Shown: positions 1-8,758, counted from the stretch's first letter. The stretch is 44,835 nucleotides of DNA from SG8-4 sp964598225 (GCA_964598225.1 CAZRBG010000047.1:1-44835); one strand, 5' to 3'. Translations and numbers: made by a program. The notes: generated by a model from the sequence alone, not told the origin.

Positions 1-1135
1 TTTCAATTGTGTCGAGCGATTTGCCGCCCAGCGTTTGTTTTGCGATTGTTAATTCCAATGCTCTCAAGTCGCCTCCGAGCTTTTCGCAGGTTTTGATTTG
101 CCACTCGGCCTCGTTGCCTTCTTCGAGCATTTCTCGTGCATAGTTTATGTGTAATGTTGATCCGAGTTCATCTGCTTTGGGCGCTATGATCTCGAGCAAT
201 CTTTCGAGCTGCTTGCGTATTAAGATAACTTCACCGGTCGAAGGGTCCAATACCTTTCCGTCCAGGCCGTGCCGCATCGCTTTCCAATGGTTTTGCTCCA
301 TATACGCCGGGTTCAACTGAGTCCCTGCTGACCCGGCGTAGAATTTGTCTTGGTACATCGCCATCGCCGCCTGAGTGATTGCCGCCAGCGCTCCGAGGCG
401 ACGGACGTCGGTAGGCTGATCGAACACTCTGAGTTCCACCGTCCCCAGCGGAGGCTGCGGCCTGATCGCCCACCACAGGTCTCCCGGCGCGGTGACGTCG
501 CCACAGGCGGTCAATTTCTCGTAAAAATCATCCAGCTCGCTCATGTTCTCGAACTCGGGCGGCGCGTGTGTTCGCGGCATCGATCCGAATAAGTGTGTCC
601 TCGTAGATGCAAGCCCGGTGGCCTGCCCTTCGTAGTACGGCGAATTAGCCGAAAGCGCCAGTAGAGGATACATCCACCTTCTCATCTCGTACATTGTGTA
701 CATAGCGCTTTCAACGCTTCTCATGCCGACGTGCACGTGCAGGCCGAATGCCAGCATCCGCCGGGCCGAATAAACGCATTCACGAACTACCCATTGATAG
801 TGATCATTTGGAATAACGGTCTGGCTCCTCCAGTCAGAAAAGGGGTGACTGCCGGCCGCAGCCAGCGCAGCGCCGACTTCAGCGCATGCTCCGGCAAGCT
901 TCCGACGGACCTCGGCGATATTCTCAATAAGATCATCAACAGCACGAAAAACTTCACTATTATGTTCCAGAATCGAATGAAAAAGCTCATAGCAAACTGA
1001 CTTGCGCATAGTTTCATCAATCTCCTCAAGCACCTGATCCACACAAGGGGCAAGCTCGCCCGTCCTGGAGTCGATAAGATGGAACTCCTGCTCCACGCCC
1101 ACAGTGGGGTAGTCATTCGATACAAACTCTCTCAT
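1..1135 (-). CDS. GCS2-family carboxylate-amine ligase (YbdK-like), 3' end cut by window edge
   Basis: Partial gene of 378 codons, still open at base 1. The protein begins MREFVSNDYPTVGVEQEF, which is the start of the glutamate-cysteine ligase family 2 fold. Further on are a His-Val-His-Val-Gly motif near residue 134 and a Trp-Trp-Ala-Ile-Arg-Pro segment followed by GTVELRVFDQPTDVRR near residue 230. These are the ATP/glutamate-binding elements of YbdK/EgtA-type ligases, which join a carboxylate to an amine using ATP. The physiological substrate cannot be read from sequence. The ATG at 1135 shares its A with the TAA stop of the upstream amidohydrolase (TAATG), so translation is very probably coupled. 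No frameshift was seen. The family is secure; the exact reaction is not. Confidence 0.9.
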   Translation of the reverse strand, partial: MREFVSNDYPTVGVEQEFHLIDSRTGELAPCVDQVLEEIDETMRKSVCYELFHSILEHNSEVFRAVDDLIENIAEVRRKLAGACAEVGAALAAAGSHPFSDWRSQTVIPNDHYQWVVRECVYSARRMLAFGLHVHVGMRSVESAMYTMYEMRRWMYPLLALSANSPYYEGQATGLASTRTHLFGSMPRTHAPPEFENMSELDDFYEKLTACGDVTAPGDLWWAIRPQPPLGTVELRVFDQPTDVRRLGALAAITQAAMAMYQDKFYAGSAGTQLNPAYMEQNHWKAMRHGLDGKVLDPSTGEVILIRKQLERLLEIIAPKADELGSTLHINYAREMLEEGNEAEWQIKTCEKLGGDLRALELTIAKQTLGGKSLDTIE

Positions 1136-2307
1136 TAGTGAGGCCCTTCCCTGCAAACTCGAACGGCCATCCCGCACAACATCAGCATCGCAGTTCGTAA
1201 CGCCTCGTCGTTGAAGTCAAATTCCGGCTGATGGAGGCCCGCACTGTTGTCCCCCATCCCCACTCGGAACAGCAATCCCGGTACATGCTCGAGATATCTG
1301 CCGAAATCCTCCGATCCCATACTCGGCGTTTCCAGTTCCACCACCTTGTCCTCTCCGAGCAACTCGGCGCCGACCTTCTTGAACAGCCGGTACAACCGCT
1401 CGTCCGCTATCACCGCCGGACTCATAGCGCCGAAATCGACCTTTCCATGCAGCCCCAAAGACCCGCACGCCTCGTCGACACGCGTGATAATGTCTTCCAT
1501 GGTTCTCTCGCGGATTTCAGAGTCGAGCGTCCTAATGGTGCCGGACAAAGTTCCCTGACCGGCAATTATATTCGCCTGAGTACCAATGTTCGCAGTGCAA
1601 AGACTGACGATGCGTTCGGTATTATCAAGATTACTGAGCGATTCGACGACACGAGCCATCCCCGGAAGAGGATTTCTCGCCAGCTCGGGCCGTGCTCCGT
1701 GTCCGCCTTTGCCAGTGACTACAACGGTCAGTACGTCGCACGACGCCATCATAGTGCCGGTGCGGCAGCCCACAGTGTCCGCCGGCAGATAGGGCCACGC
1801 ATGGAAACCGAGGATGGCGTCGGGCCGCTCGGGGGCGAAAACTCCGTCCTCAATCATCGCCGAGGCGCCCAGGCTGGTTTCTTCGGCGGGCTGAAAGATG
1901 AACCGCATTTTACCAGCCAAAAGGTGCCGAATTTGCGAGAGGACAAGTGCCGTGCCCAGAACGGCCGCAGTATGCCCGTCATGGCCACAGGAGTGCGCAT
2001 AACCTTCGTTTTCAGAGGTGTATTCGACTCCGGTCGATTCTTTCAACGGCAAACCATCCATATCAGCACGTACCGCAAGATACGCCCCGGGAAGCCCCGT
2101 CTCAAGGTCGGCGATAATCCCTGTCCGGGCAATTCCGGTCCGGACATCGAGGCCGAGGCCGCTCAATTCTTCCGCCAGAAGCGATGCCGTTTTTATCTCA
2201 TGAAAACCTGGTTCCGGGATACGATGGAGTCGGTGGCGTGTCTCGACAATATGGTCTGCATCCGCCTCTATCAGCCTGGCAAGATTTCCGAGTACATCTT
2301 TCGTCAT
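1135..2307 (-). CDS. M20 family metallo-amidohydrolase (N-acyl-amino-acid / hippurate hydrolase type)
   Basis: A 390-residue cytoplasmic hydrolase expected to cleave an amide bond and release an amino acid from an N-acyl or peptide conjugate. Metal and catalytic motifs are visible in order: RADMDGLPL near residue 80, SCGHDGHTA near 105 (the Cys-Gly-His-Asp-Gly-His signature of M20D enzymes), FQPAEE near 140, and GKGGHGARPE in the dimerisation domain. The length is normal. An upstream in-frame start at 2424 would add 39 residues of unconserved sequence. The ATG at 2307 is preferred because it begins just before the conserved N-terminal helix and has AGGG a few bases upstream. Its stop overlaps the start of the ligase downstream, so an amide-splitting and an amide-forming enzyme are made from one message. 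Confidence 0.9.
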   Translation of the reverse strand: MTKDVLGNLARLIEADADHIVETRHRLHRIPEPGFHEIKTASLLAEELSGLGLDVRTGIARTGIIADLETGLPGAYLAVRADMDGLPLKESTGVEYTSENEGYAHSCGHDGHTAAVLGTALVLSQIRHLLAGKMRFIFQPAEETSLGASAMIEDGVFAPERPDAILGFHAWPYLPADTVGCRTGTMMASCDVLTVVVTGKGGHGARPELARNPLPGMARVVESLSNLDNTERIVSLCTANIGTQANIIAGQGTLSGTIRTLDSEIRERTMEDIITRVDEACGSLGLHGKVDFGAMSPAVIADERLYRLFKKVGAELLGEDKVVELETPSMGSEDFGRYLEHVPGLLFRVGMGDNSAGLHQPEFDFNDEALRTAMLMLCGMAVRVCREGPH

Positions 2308-2454
2308 AATCCCTAATAGTATCGGAATCTCAAGGCATTTGCAACCAAGTGGATATTCTTGATTTGTAAAAGTTCTCGGCAGTGCGCCGGGGACTTGCTG
2401 TCGCTTATTATTTATCGCTAACAATCTGTGACATTCAAGCGCAAGATTGATGAC

Positions 2455-2661
2455 TTAATGTCTGCGCCAGTGTCTGGGGTGATGGTGGCCGTGACGACGA
2501 TACCAGGGTGGCGGCGGCGGACAGTACGCCGGCGCCCGCGTAACGATTACTCCGCGCGGGCGATGACCGCGGTAATGGCGTACACGATGGTATGTGACAT
2601 CACAGCCTGCGATGGCCATTGCGATTATTGCGAGTATGATTGTTGCTGTTAGCCGTTTCAT
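2455..2661 (-). CDS. small His/Arg/Pro-rich lipoprotein
   Basis: A 68-residue protein of unknown function. It starts MKRLTATIILAIIAMAIAGC, a textbook lipoprotein signal peptide with the lipobox Ile-Ala-Gly-Cys, so the mature protein would be about 49 residues anchored by Cys20. The mature part is extremely basic: repeated His-Arg and Arg-Gly, a run of five prolines, and a tail of alternating His, Arg and Trp. An AAGGAG Shine-Dalgarno lies 7 bases before the ATG, which supports real expression. The His clusters could bind metals or anionic polymers, but that is a guess from composition. It is the first of two convincing genes under 100 codons in this window with good initiation signals. Confidence 0.75.
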   Translation of the reverse strand: MKRLTATIILAIIAMAIAGCDVTYHRVRHYRGHRPRGVIVTRAPAYCPPPPPWYRRHGHHHPRHWRRH

Positions 2662-2858
2662 TTTGCACTCCTTTCGTTTCAGCCTTGATGTTGTCTTAGT
2701 CTCTACCTGTATAAGGCAACAAACGTGAGCAAAGTAACGGCGTTCTTTAGCTTCACTTAACTCGAAGCCGGCGGCATTACGAGAAATATCTATGGACTAT
2801 CGGCTGAGAATTCATACAATTGCACGCAAAACACGTTACCAGCCTGGGGACGATAGAA

Positions 2859-4421
2859 ATGGTTGAACAAAATTTGACGCGACGCGGCTTTTTGCAGACC
2901 TCGGGGATTAGCGCGGCAGCGTTTGTATTGACGGCAATGGTTCCGAACGCTCGGTCCGCCCGGAAGGACAATCGGCCAAACATACTCTTTATCATGTCCG
3001 ATGACCATGCCGCACATGCAATCAGTGCATACGGCAGTCGGCTGGCCAAAGTAGCGCCAACACCAAACATCGACCGCCTGGCAAATGAGGGGATTCTCTT
3101 CGAGAACTGCTTCTGCACCAACTCGATCTGCACGCCCAGCAGAGCAACGATTCTGACCGGTCAGTACAGCCAGACCAACGGCGTACTGGATCTGCGAGGC
3201 AGGCTCGAACCGGACCGGCAGTACCTGCCGAAGCTGATGAAAAAGGCCGGCTACGAAACGGCAATGATCGGCAAATGGCACTTGAAAGAGGAACCGGCGT
3301 TCGATTATTACTGCGTTCTGCCGGGCCAGGGCTCGTATTTCAATCCTATTCTTCGCGGATCCGGTGGGAAGTGGCCCGGCAACGAGAAGCGTTTTGCCGG
3401 TTATGACTCGCGCCATTCGTCGGATGTTATCGCTGGTTTGTCGCTGAAGTGGCTAAAAAGTCGAGACAGATCCAAACCGTTTTTTCTGATGCACCATTTC
3501 AAGGCGCCGCACGACAATTTCGAGAATGCCGAGCGTTACGACTGGCTTTTCAACGATGTTGACATCCCCGAGCCGGAGAGCCTGTGGGACAGCGGCAATC
3601 ACGGCTCGCAGGCGACAAAAGCAATGGGTACCTCGATCGGCAAGAGAAATAATCGCCGCAACATGGGACACCACATGTTCGTAGATCAGTCGCTGCCGGG
3701 TGATGAGTATAAGCGCACGGCCTACCAGCGCTATCTGAAGAAATACCTGCGATGCGTCCGCGGAGTCGATGATAACATCGGCCGACTGTTCGATTATCTC
3801 GAAAAAAGCGGGCAGATGGACAATACTGTCATCATCTACACATCCGACCAGGGAATGATGCTTGGTGAGCATGACTACATCGACAAGCGCTGGATGTACG
3901 AGGAGTCGATGCGGATGCCGTTCCTCGTCAGGTACCCGGCGATGATCGAGGCCGGAACCCGCACCGACGAGATCATCAACAACACCGATTTTGCGCCGAC
4001 CATACTTGCTCTGGCGGGGATCGAAACCCCGGACTACATGCACGGGCGAAGTTTCGTGCCGCTGCTCAAGGGCAGAACGCCTGCCGATTGGGCCAAGTCC
4101 ACGTATTATCGCTATTGGATGCACATGGCGCATCACGACAATCCGGCACATTTCGGCGTTCGGACGAAAGAATACAAGTTGATATTCTTCTACGGGCGGA
4201 ACTACCGCAAAGGCGGCCCCGGACCGACCCGGCCGGGTTGGGAATTGTACGACATGAAAAACGACCCGCACGAGATGAACAACCTGTACGGCAAGCGTCA
4301 ATACGCAGGGATTGTAAAAAAACTGAAAAACGAACTTCTGCGTCTGCGAAAAACATACAACGAAACCGATGCGAAATACCCCCACATACAGGATGTAATC
4401 GACGAGTACTGGAATAAATAG
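2859..4421 (+). CDS. Tat-exported sulfatase (S1 family), CTPSR active site
   Basis: A 520-residue type I sulfatase that removes sulfate esters, here probably from a polysaccharide outside the cytoplasm. The N-terminus has a Tat signal with the twin arginine TRRGFLQ. Metal-binding Asp-Asp occurs in NILFIMSDDH, and the formylglycine site is CTPSR in NSICTPSRATILTG, with Cys as the residue to be oxidised. GKWHL, the KAPHD segment and SDQGMMLGEHD carry the other active-site residues. The ATG at 2859 is chosen over 2820 because it has a GGGGA ribosome site and starts directly before the Tat motif. It lies 11 bases upstream of a second sulfatase, so the two form an operon. No formylglycine-generating enzyme or anaerobic maturase is in the window. 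Substrate subfamily is not assigned. Confidence 0.93.
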   Translation: MVEQNLTRRGFLQTSGISAAAFVLTAMVPNARSARKDNRPNILFIMSDDHAAHAISAYGSRLAKVAPTPNIDRLANEGILFENCFCTNSICTPSRATILTGQYSQTNGVLDLRGRLEPDRQYLPKLMKKAGYETAMIGKWHLKEEPAFDYYCVLPGQGSYFNPILRGSGGKWPGNEKRFAGYDSRHSSDVIAGLSLKWLKSRDRSKPFFLMHHFKAPHDNFENAERYDWLFNDVDIPEPESLWDSGNHGSQATKAMGTSIGKRNNRRNMGHHMFVDQSLPGDEYKRTAYQRYLKKYLRCVRGVDDNIGRLFDYLEKSGQMDNTVIIYTSDQGMMLGEHDYIDKRWMYEESMRMPFLVRYPAMIEAGTRTDEIINNTDFAPTILALAGIETPDYMHGRSFVPLLKGRTPADWAKSTYYRYWMHMAHHDNPAHFGVRTKEYKLIFFYGRNYRKGGPGPTRPGWELYDMKNDPHEMNNLYGKRQYAGIVKKLKNELLRLRKTYNETDAKYPHIQDVIDEYWNK

Positions 4422-4432
4422 GGAAAGCTATT

Positions 4433-5896
4433 ATGAACGAGCACAGTTGTACAAGACGTCGTTTTTTGAGGACTGCCGGAATTGGGCTTGCTGCGCTTTC
4501 GATGCCGAGTTTGCCGGCCTTTGCCGCAAAACGGAACAAGCCTAACATTTTATTCATCTTCGCAGACGATCAGTGCTTCGAGACGCTGCGCTCGCTCGGC
4601 TGCAGCGAGATTCACACACCTAATCTCGACCGGCTCGTCAAAAGCGGCGTCACTTTCACACACGCCTATAACCAGGGCGCCTGGCACGGCGCGGTGTGCG
4701 TGGCGAGCCGGACAATGCTTAATACGGGATTGTTTCTCTGGAAAGCCAAGCAGGCCGAGCCGAAGCTGGATAGAGAAGTCAAAGCAGGCAGGTTCTGGTC
4801 GCAATACATGATGCGGGCGGGCTACGAAACCTACATGACCGGCAAGTGGCACGTAAAGAACATAAATCCGGAGGATGTTTTCGATCACGTCAGGGATGAG
4901 CGTCCCGGAATGCCGAACCAGACACCGGAGGGCTACAACCGCCCTGTCGAGGGTCAGCCCGATCCGTGGAAGCCCTGGGACAAGAGCAAAGGAGGCTATT
5001 GGAAAGGCGGCAAGCACTGGAGTGAGGTCCTGGGCGACCACGCCGAGGATTTCTTAGAAAATGCCACCAAGAGCGGGAATCCGTTCTTCATGTACCTGGC
5101 CTTCAACGCCCCGCACGATCCGAGGCAGTCTCCGAAGGAATATGTTGACAAATACCCCCTGGACAAGGTGAGCGTGCCGGAGGACTTCCTGCCCGAGTAT
5201 CCGTACAAGGATTCGATAGGCTGCGGCCCCGGGCTCAGAGATGAGAGGCTCGCGCCGTTTCCTAGAACGCGTTACGCCGTAAAAGTGCATCGCCAGGAGT
5301 ATTACGCAATCATTACGCACATGGACAATCAAATCGGTCGCATTTTAAATGCGCTGGAGAAGACGGGCAAAGCGGATAATACATACATCTTTTTCACCGC
5401 TGACCACGGCCTGGCGGTCGGCCATCACGGACTAATGGGTAAACAGAACTTGTACGACCACAGCGTCCGCGTTCCGCTGATGGTCGTCGGACCGGGCGTG
5501 CCGAAAGATAAAAAAATAGCATCGCCGGTCTATCTCCAGGATATAATGCCGACTTCCCTACAGCTCGCCGGCGCGCGCAAGCCCGGCCACGTCCAGTTCA
5601 AGAGCCTGATGCCGCTGATCCGAGGTCGAAGTGGGAAGAGTTACAACGCCATTTACGGCGGCTACATCAAGCTGCAGCGAATGATAACCGCCGACGGCTA
5701 CAAAATGATCTACTACCCGAAGATTGACAAGACGCTGTTATACAATCTCGAGACCGATCCACTGGAAACGAATAACATCGCCGACGATCCGGCCAATGCC
5801 CGCGTGATAAAGAAGCTCAAAAGAAAACTCAAAAGACTACAAAAAAAGGTCGGCGACAAGCTCGATCTGGACAGTCTGCCGAAACAGGAAAAATAG
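4433..5896 (+). CDS. Tat-exported sulfatase (S1 family), CVASR active site
   Basis: A 487-residue sulfatase, second gene of the pair. The Tat signal is TRRRFLRTAG, ending near AFA at residue 31. NILFIFADDQ supplies the metal-binding Asp-Asp, GKWHV the catalytic Lys/His, FNAPHDPRQ another His, and TADHGLAVGHHG the distal metal site. The formylglycine motif is Cys-Val-Ala-Ser-Arg, with Ala where most sulfatases have Pro. The family is known to tolerate Ala there, particularly with radical SAM maturases. GGGAAAG precedes the ATG by about 7 bases. The C-terminus is lysine-rich. The stop is followed immediately by palindromic repeat sequence. The partner of this operon carries the usual Pro, so the two enzymes may differ in maturation as well as in substrate. 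Confidence 0.92.
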   Translation: MNEHSCTRRRFLRTAGIGLAALSMPSLPAFAAKRNKPNILFIFADDQCFETLRSLGCSEIHTPNLDRLVKSGVTFTHAYNQGAWHGAVCVASRTMLNTGLFLWKAKQAEPKLDREVKAGRFWSQYMMRAGYETYMTGKWHVKNINPEDVFDHVRDERPGMPNQTPEGYNRPVEGQPDPWKPWDKSKGGYWKGGKHWSEVLGDHAEDFLENATKSGNPFFMYLAFNAPHDPRQSPKEYVDKYPLDKVSVPEDFLPEYPYKDSIGCGPGLRDERLAPFPRTRYAVKVHRQEYYAIITHMDNQIGRILNALEKTGKADNTYIFFTADHGLAVGHHGLMGKQNLYDHSVRVPLMVVGPGVPKDKKIASPVYLQDIMPTSLQLAGARKPGHVQFKSLMPLIRGRSGKSYNAIYGGYIKLQRMITADGYKMIYYPKIDKTLLYNLETDPLETNNIADDPANARVIKKLKRKLKRLQKKVGDKLDLDSLPKQEK

Positions 5897-5920
5897 CGCC
5901 TTAGGCTGGGGCTTACCCAC

Positions 5921-6021
5921 CATCGTGTCGTGGGCATCTTGCCCGCGCAATGAGGGCGGGCCGCCCTCGACACGGCTCTACCCCACCATCGAACCTTACG
6001 GTGAGGCAAGCTCCGCCCTAC
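5921..6021. repeat. compound palindromic intergenic repeat (GGGC-N-TC-N-N-GCCC type)
   Basis: The space between the second sulfatase and the first FG-GAP gene is mostly palindromic. Outer arms GTGTCG (5925-5930) and CGACAC (5968-5973) enclose two smaller hairpins, GGGC-atctt-GCCC and GAGGGCGG-gccg-CCCTC-like. A further segment, GGCAAGCTCCGCCCTAC at 6005-6021, recurs with one mismatch at 12800-12816 and supplies the TAG stop of the FG-GAP gene. The core pattern is shared with 8676-8694 and 43706-43726. It may also fold as a terminator between the convergent genes. Confidence 0.7.
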
Positions 6022-8279
6022 TTTCTGCCGACAAGTTCCGCATCACCGACGGCGACAATCAAAGGGTTGTATGCTGAATTGACGGCCCTCGTTATGTCAG
6101 CGAACTCCAATCCGTCGTGAAAACCAATCGTGAATTGCGCGGGGGTCGCCTTCATGAATTTCTTCAGGCCCTTGCGGCCGAAGCCGAAAACGGTCATTTC
6201 GCCGCGCATGGGCCAGTATGAATCGACTGCTTCGTCGTCTTCGTGATGAACGAGATAGAGAACCCGGTCGCCGTCACCGAAACAAAGCCATTCTCCCGGT
6301 CCGCCCGGCGTACTAATGTCACCGTCCCATCTTTTGCTCGCGGGTGTCCTTGTGCCGCCAGCTTTGTCGGCGCGGATGCAGTAATCCGAATCCTCATCGA
6401 GCTTGCCGCCCGGCGTCCCTTCGTAAAGGAACCAGTACGGCGTTCGCATCTTAAGGACGGTCAGCCTGGCATAGTGCGGAAATATGTCCCAGACGCACTT
6501 CATTTTGCCGTCATTGGACTCTGATATGATGCTAATCTTGATAGGGCCGTCGCTGACTATCCTGCTGTTCGAGACCTCTTTGCCCGGATGGCAGTAGCCT
6601 TCCGGATAGCCCAGATTGGGTATCCCGCGATACTCCCCTGCCGGCCCGCCGCCAGGGCGGTAGCCGAGCCAATCGTTGCCGTCCTTGTCGAAGATGCTCG
6701 CGAAGCCGGCTCCCTTCTTATGGTAATAATAAGTGCCATTGGGCGTCTCGATCTTGAAGCTCTCCTGATCCCGATATTGAATACCGTCAAGTACACTCAC
6801 GAGCGGCTTCGTATGGACTACGTCGGTCGAGTCGAGATAAAGGTGGAAAGTTCGCGTCGAACCAGCGGGTGTGTTGCCTTTAGCGACGAAGGTCAGCATT
6901 CCTTTTACATGGTCTGCTCGACTGAAATCCGGGGCCTCGTCGAATTGAAATCCGATTGACGCTTCGATGAGTCTGCCTTCGGAATCGACTTCCGCCAGTC
7001 TCATCGACCTCTCGTCAAACCGCGTCGCACCTGCTTTCTTTTCGAGCAGTTCCGTGAAATTCACTTCGACTTCGACGGGCTTATCCAACCGCTCATGCCC
7101 GGCCGCGCAAGCCGTGATGGGGATGCGCCATGCTCTTGCTTTCGATTTGTTCTCGCACATCTCAATGGGCTGATAGGGCCCGCTCCAGTTGGCCCCGACT
7201 ATGTCCATGTCGCCGTCGTTTCCGATGTCGGCGACGCGGATGTAGTGCGATCCTTTCTTCGATATCACCTGCTTGACCCAGGATGAGCCGTCTCCGCTAT
7301 TTATAAAGACGCTGACTTCGTCGGGATCGGCACCCTGGTGCATCTCAGACGCCACGACGTCGGTTGCGCCATCGCCATTAATATCCGCCGTCACCAATCC
7401 GTGGATCACACACTCAACAGGATCGGCGATAACATGCTCTCGCCAATTCTTTTTCTTCGGGTCCTCATGGGCCTCGAACCACGAGAGTTTGTAGGTCTGT
7501 CCTTTCAACTCGGATGGCGACAGTACGACGTCCGGGCGGGAATCGCCGTTTATGTCGGCTACCTGCACGGTTGCGTTGGGATGCCACTTGCCGAACTCGT
7601 GAGCGCTCCACTTGCCGTTGACGATGTCGCCCGTATTTTCGAACCAGATACCGCCTATGACGATATCTGGATCGCCGTCCTTGTCGATATCTCCAAGAGT
7701 TATCGCCTCGCCGTGAGGACAGTCAATCACCTTCTCGGCCCACTTGCCGGTCTGCTCCTGACGCCACAGGTGGATTCTGTTGCCCGCTTTGTGCCCGAAC
7801 TCGGACTGGTCGCGGGTGACGATATCGAGGTCGCCGTCTCCATCGAGGTCGCCGAGTTCCACGTCGTGAGTCGGGTGATCGGCGACTTTATGCGTTTTCC
7901 AGGCTCCGCCGGCAGGATCGCCGCTGGGCCTCGGATTCTCATACCAGAACAGCCCCCCCATGACAACGTCAAGGTCGCCGTCGGCGTCAACGTCGCCGAG
8001 CTCGCCGTCGACGGTCCTGTAGCCGCCATCGGTAATTGTGGCTTTCGACCAATCAGGATACTTGTACCACACAAGAGGCCCGCGACGGCCCCCTATCACA
8101 ATGTCGGCGAAGCCGTCCCCGTCGATATCTCCGAGTATTTTCGCCCAGGGATCCTTCGGGCCCTCGCGATCGACAATGACATGCTCGAAAGGAACGTCCG
8201 CCCAGACATGGACGGAGAAGCTCAAGAGCAATATGAGTATTAATACCGCATACGATCGGTTAGGTAGAGTCGAATTCAT
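6018..8279 (-). CDS. secreted FG-GAP/VCBS seven-repeat propeller protein with C-terminal domain
   Basis: A 753-residue secreted protein with a signal peptide of about 27 residues ending at VWA. Residues 50-365 carry seven calcium-binding FG-GAP motifs of the form D-x-D-G-D-x-x-D, at roughly 51, 96, 144, 197, 242, 299 and 351. That number fits one seven-bladed beta-propeller. From about 385 to the end is a different beta-rich domain with many Tyr, Trp and Gly residues that I cannot name; it may hold a carbohydrate-binding or catalytic activity. GGAAAGGC precedes the ATG. The gene lies next to two sulfatases and points toward them, so a role in binding or processing the same extracellular glycan is likely but inferred. 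Its TAG stop lies within a repeat shared with 12800-12816. Confidence 0.85.
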   Translation of the reverse strand: MNSTLPNRSYAVLILILLLSFSVHVWADVPFEHVIVDREGPKDPWAKILGDIDGDGFADIVIGGRRGPLVWYKYPDWSKATITDGGYRTVDGELGDVDADGDLDVVMGGLFWYENPRPSGDPAGGAWKTHKVADHPTHDVELGDLDGDGDLDIVTRDQSEFGHKAGNRIHLWRQEQTGKWAEKVIDCPHGEAITLGDIDKDGDPDIVIGGIWFENTGDIVNGKWSAHEFGKWHPNATVQVADINGDSRPDVVLSPSELKGQTYKLSWFEAHEDPKKKNWREHVIADPVECVIHGLVTADINGDGATDVVASEMHQGADPDEVSVFINSGDGSSWVKQVISKKGSHYIRVADIGNDGDMDIVGANWSGPYQPIEMCENKSKARAWRIPITACAAGHERLDKPVEVEVNFTELLEKKAGATRFDERSMRLAEVDSEGRLIEASIGFQFDEAPDFSRADHVKGMLTFVAKGNTPAGSTRTFHLYLDSTDVVHTKPLVSVLDGIQYRDQESFKIETPNGTYYYHKKGAGFASIFDKDGNDWLGYRPGGGPAGEYRGIPNLGYPEGYCHPGKEVSNSRIVSDGPIKISIISESNDGKMKCVWDIFPHYARLTVLKMRTPYWFLYEGTPGGKLDEDSDYCIRADKAGGTRTPASKRWDGDISTPGGPGEWLCFGDGDRVLYLVHHEDDEAVDSYWPMRGEMTVFGFGRKGLKKFMKATPAQFTIGFHDGLEFADITRAVNSAYNPLIVAVGDAELVGRK

Positions 8280-8432
8280 TTTGCCTGCCTTTCCGTCATT
8301 AACTATGTGTCGCCTGTTTATTCGTCTTGCCCAAATTGTCGCCTCCCTAATACTCTATGTCAAGTGGTGTTCCTCCCGGCAAGGCCTTGAGACTATTGAC
8401 ACGGCGGCCGTTACGGCCCAAAATGTTGGCTG

Positions 8433-8451
8433 CGATACCCAGTCAGTATCG
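8433..8451. promoter_or_regulatory. inverted repeat CGATAC-N7-GTATCG upstream of the Tat-signal remnant
   Basis: Six-base arms CGATAC (8433-8438) and GTATCG (8446-8451) are separated by 7 bases. The same two half-sites, 8 bases apart, occur in the arsR operator at 10361-10380. It could be a second ArsR-type site or chance; arms of six are short. Confidence 0.3.
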
Positions 8452-8507
8452 TTGAAAAGATCTGTGGGGTGAAATTTGAACGAACCGAGTTATTGCTGAG
8501 GTCAATT

Positions 8508-8675
8508 ATGTCGAATCCGTATCTTGTGAAATACAACCAAACCTCCCGGCGTGAATTCCTCCGAAACTCGGGAGTCCTCACCGCTGCCACCATTGCCGGC
8601 GGAGAATGCCGCATACACTCGCCGATTTTGCTCGACGTAGATTATAAGATGGTGTGCACTGCACACCCTGCGTAG
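8508..8675 (+). pseudogene. orphan Tat signal peptide, remnant of a truncated exported protein
   Basis: A 55-codon open frame with a proper start: TGAGG lies 6 bases before the ATG at 8508. The product opens with a clear Tat signal, SRREFLRNSGVLTAATIAGG, like those of planctomycete sulfatases and Gfo/Idh-type oxidoreductases. After about residue 33 no recognisable domain follows, and the frame closes where a palindromic repeat begins (8672 onward). The simplest reading is that the 5' end of an exported-enzyme gene survived a deletion whose far end is at or near this repeat. The lost gene was probably part of the surrounding glycan locus. Expression of the peptide alone is possible but would have no obvious use. 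Confidence 0.6.
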
Positions 8676-8744
8676 CACGGGCTTCCAGCCCGTGAATTCA
8701 CGACCAAGCCTGTCCCGAACGGAGCCGAGGAATGGCCGTGCTAC
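8672..8744. repeat. palindromic repeat unit with CACGGGCT-TCC-AGCCCGTG hairpin
   Basis: The segment begins GTAGCACGG (8672-8680) and ends with the exact inverse CCGTGCTAC (8736-8744). Inside is a perfect hairpin with 8-base arms around TCC (8676-8694). The core GGGC-N-TCC-N-GCCC matches the hairpin at 43706-43726. It sits exactly at the broken end of the Tat-signal remnant and just downstream of the acr3 stop. Confidence 0.75.
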
Positions 8745-8758
8745 GTCGGGTGGCAGCC

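Noticed and set aside
787..1125. Open frame on the minus strand beginning near an internal ATG
   Set aside because: It is another frame of the GCS2 ligase gene, whose true frame runs from 1135 to the edge with all family motifs.
1231..2316. 361-codon open frame on the plus strand
   Set aside because: Antisense to the M20 amidohydrolase; no ribosome site or family motif, explained by GC-rich codon use.
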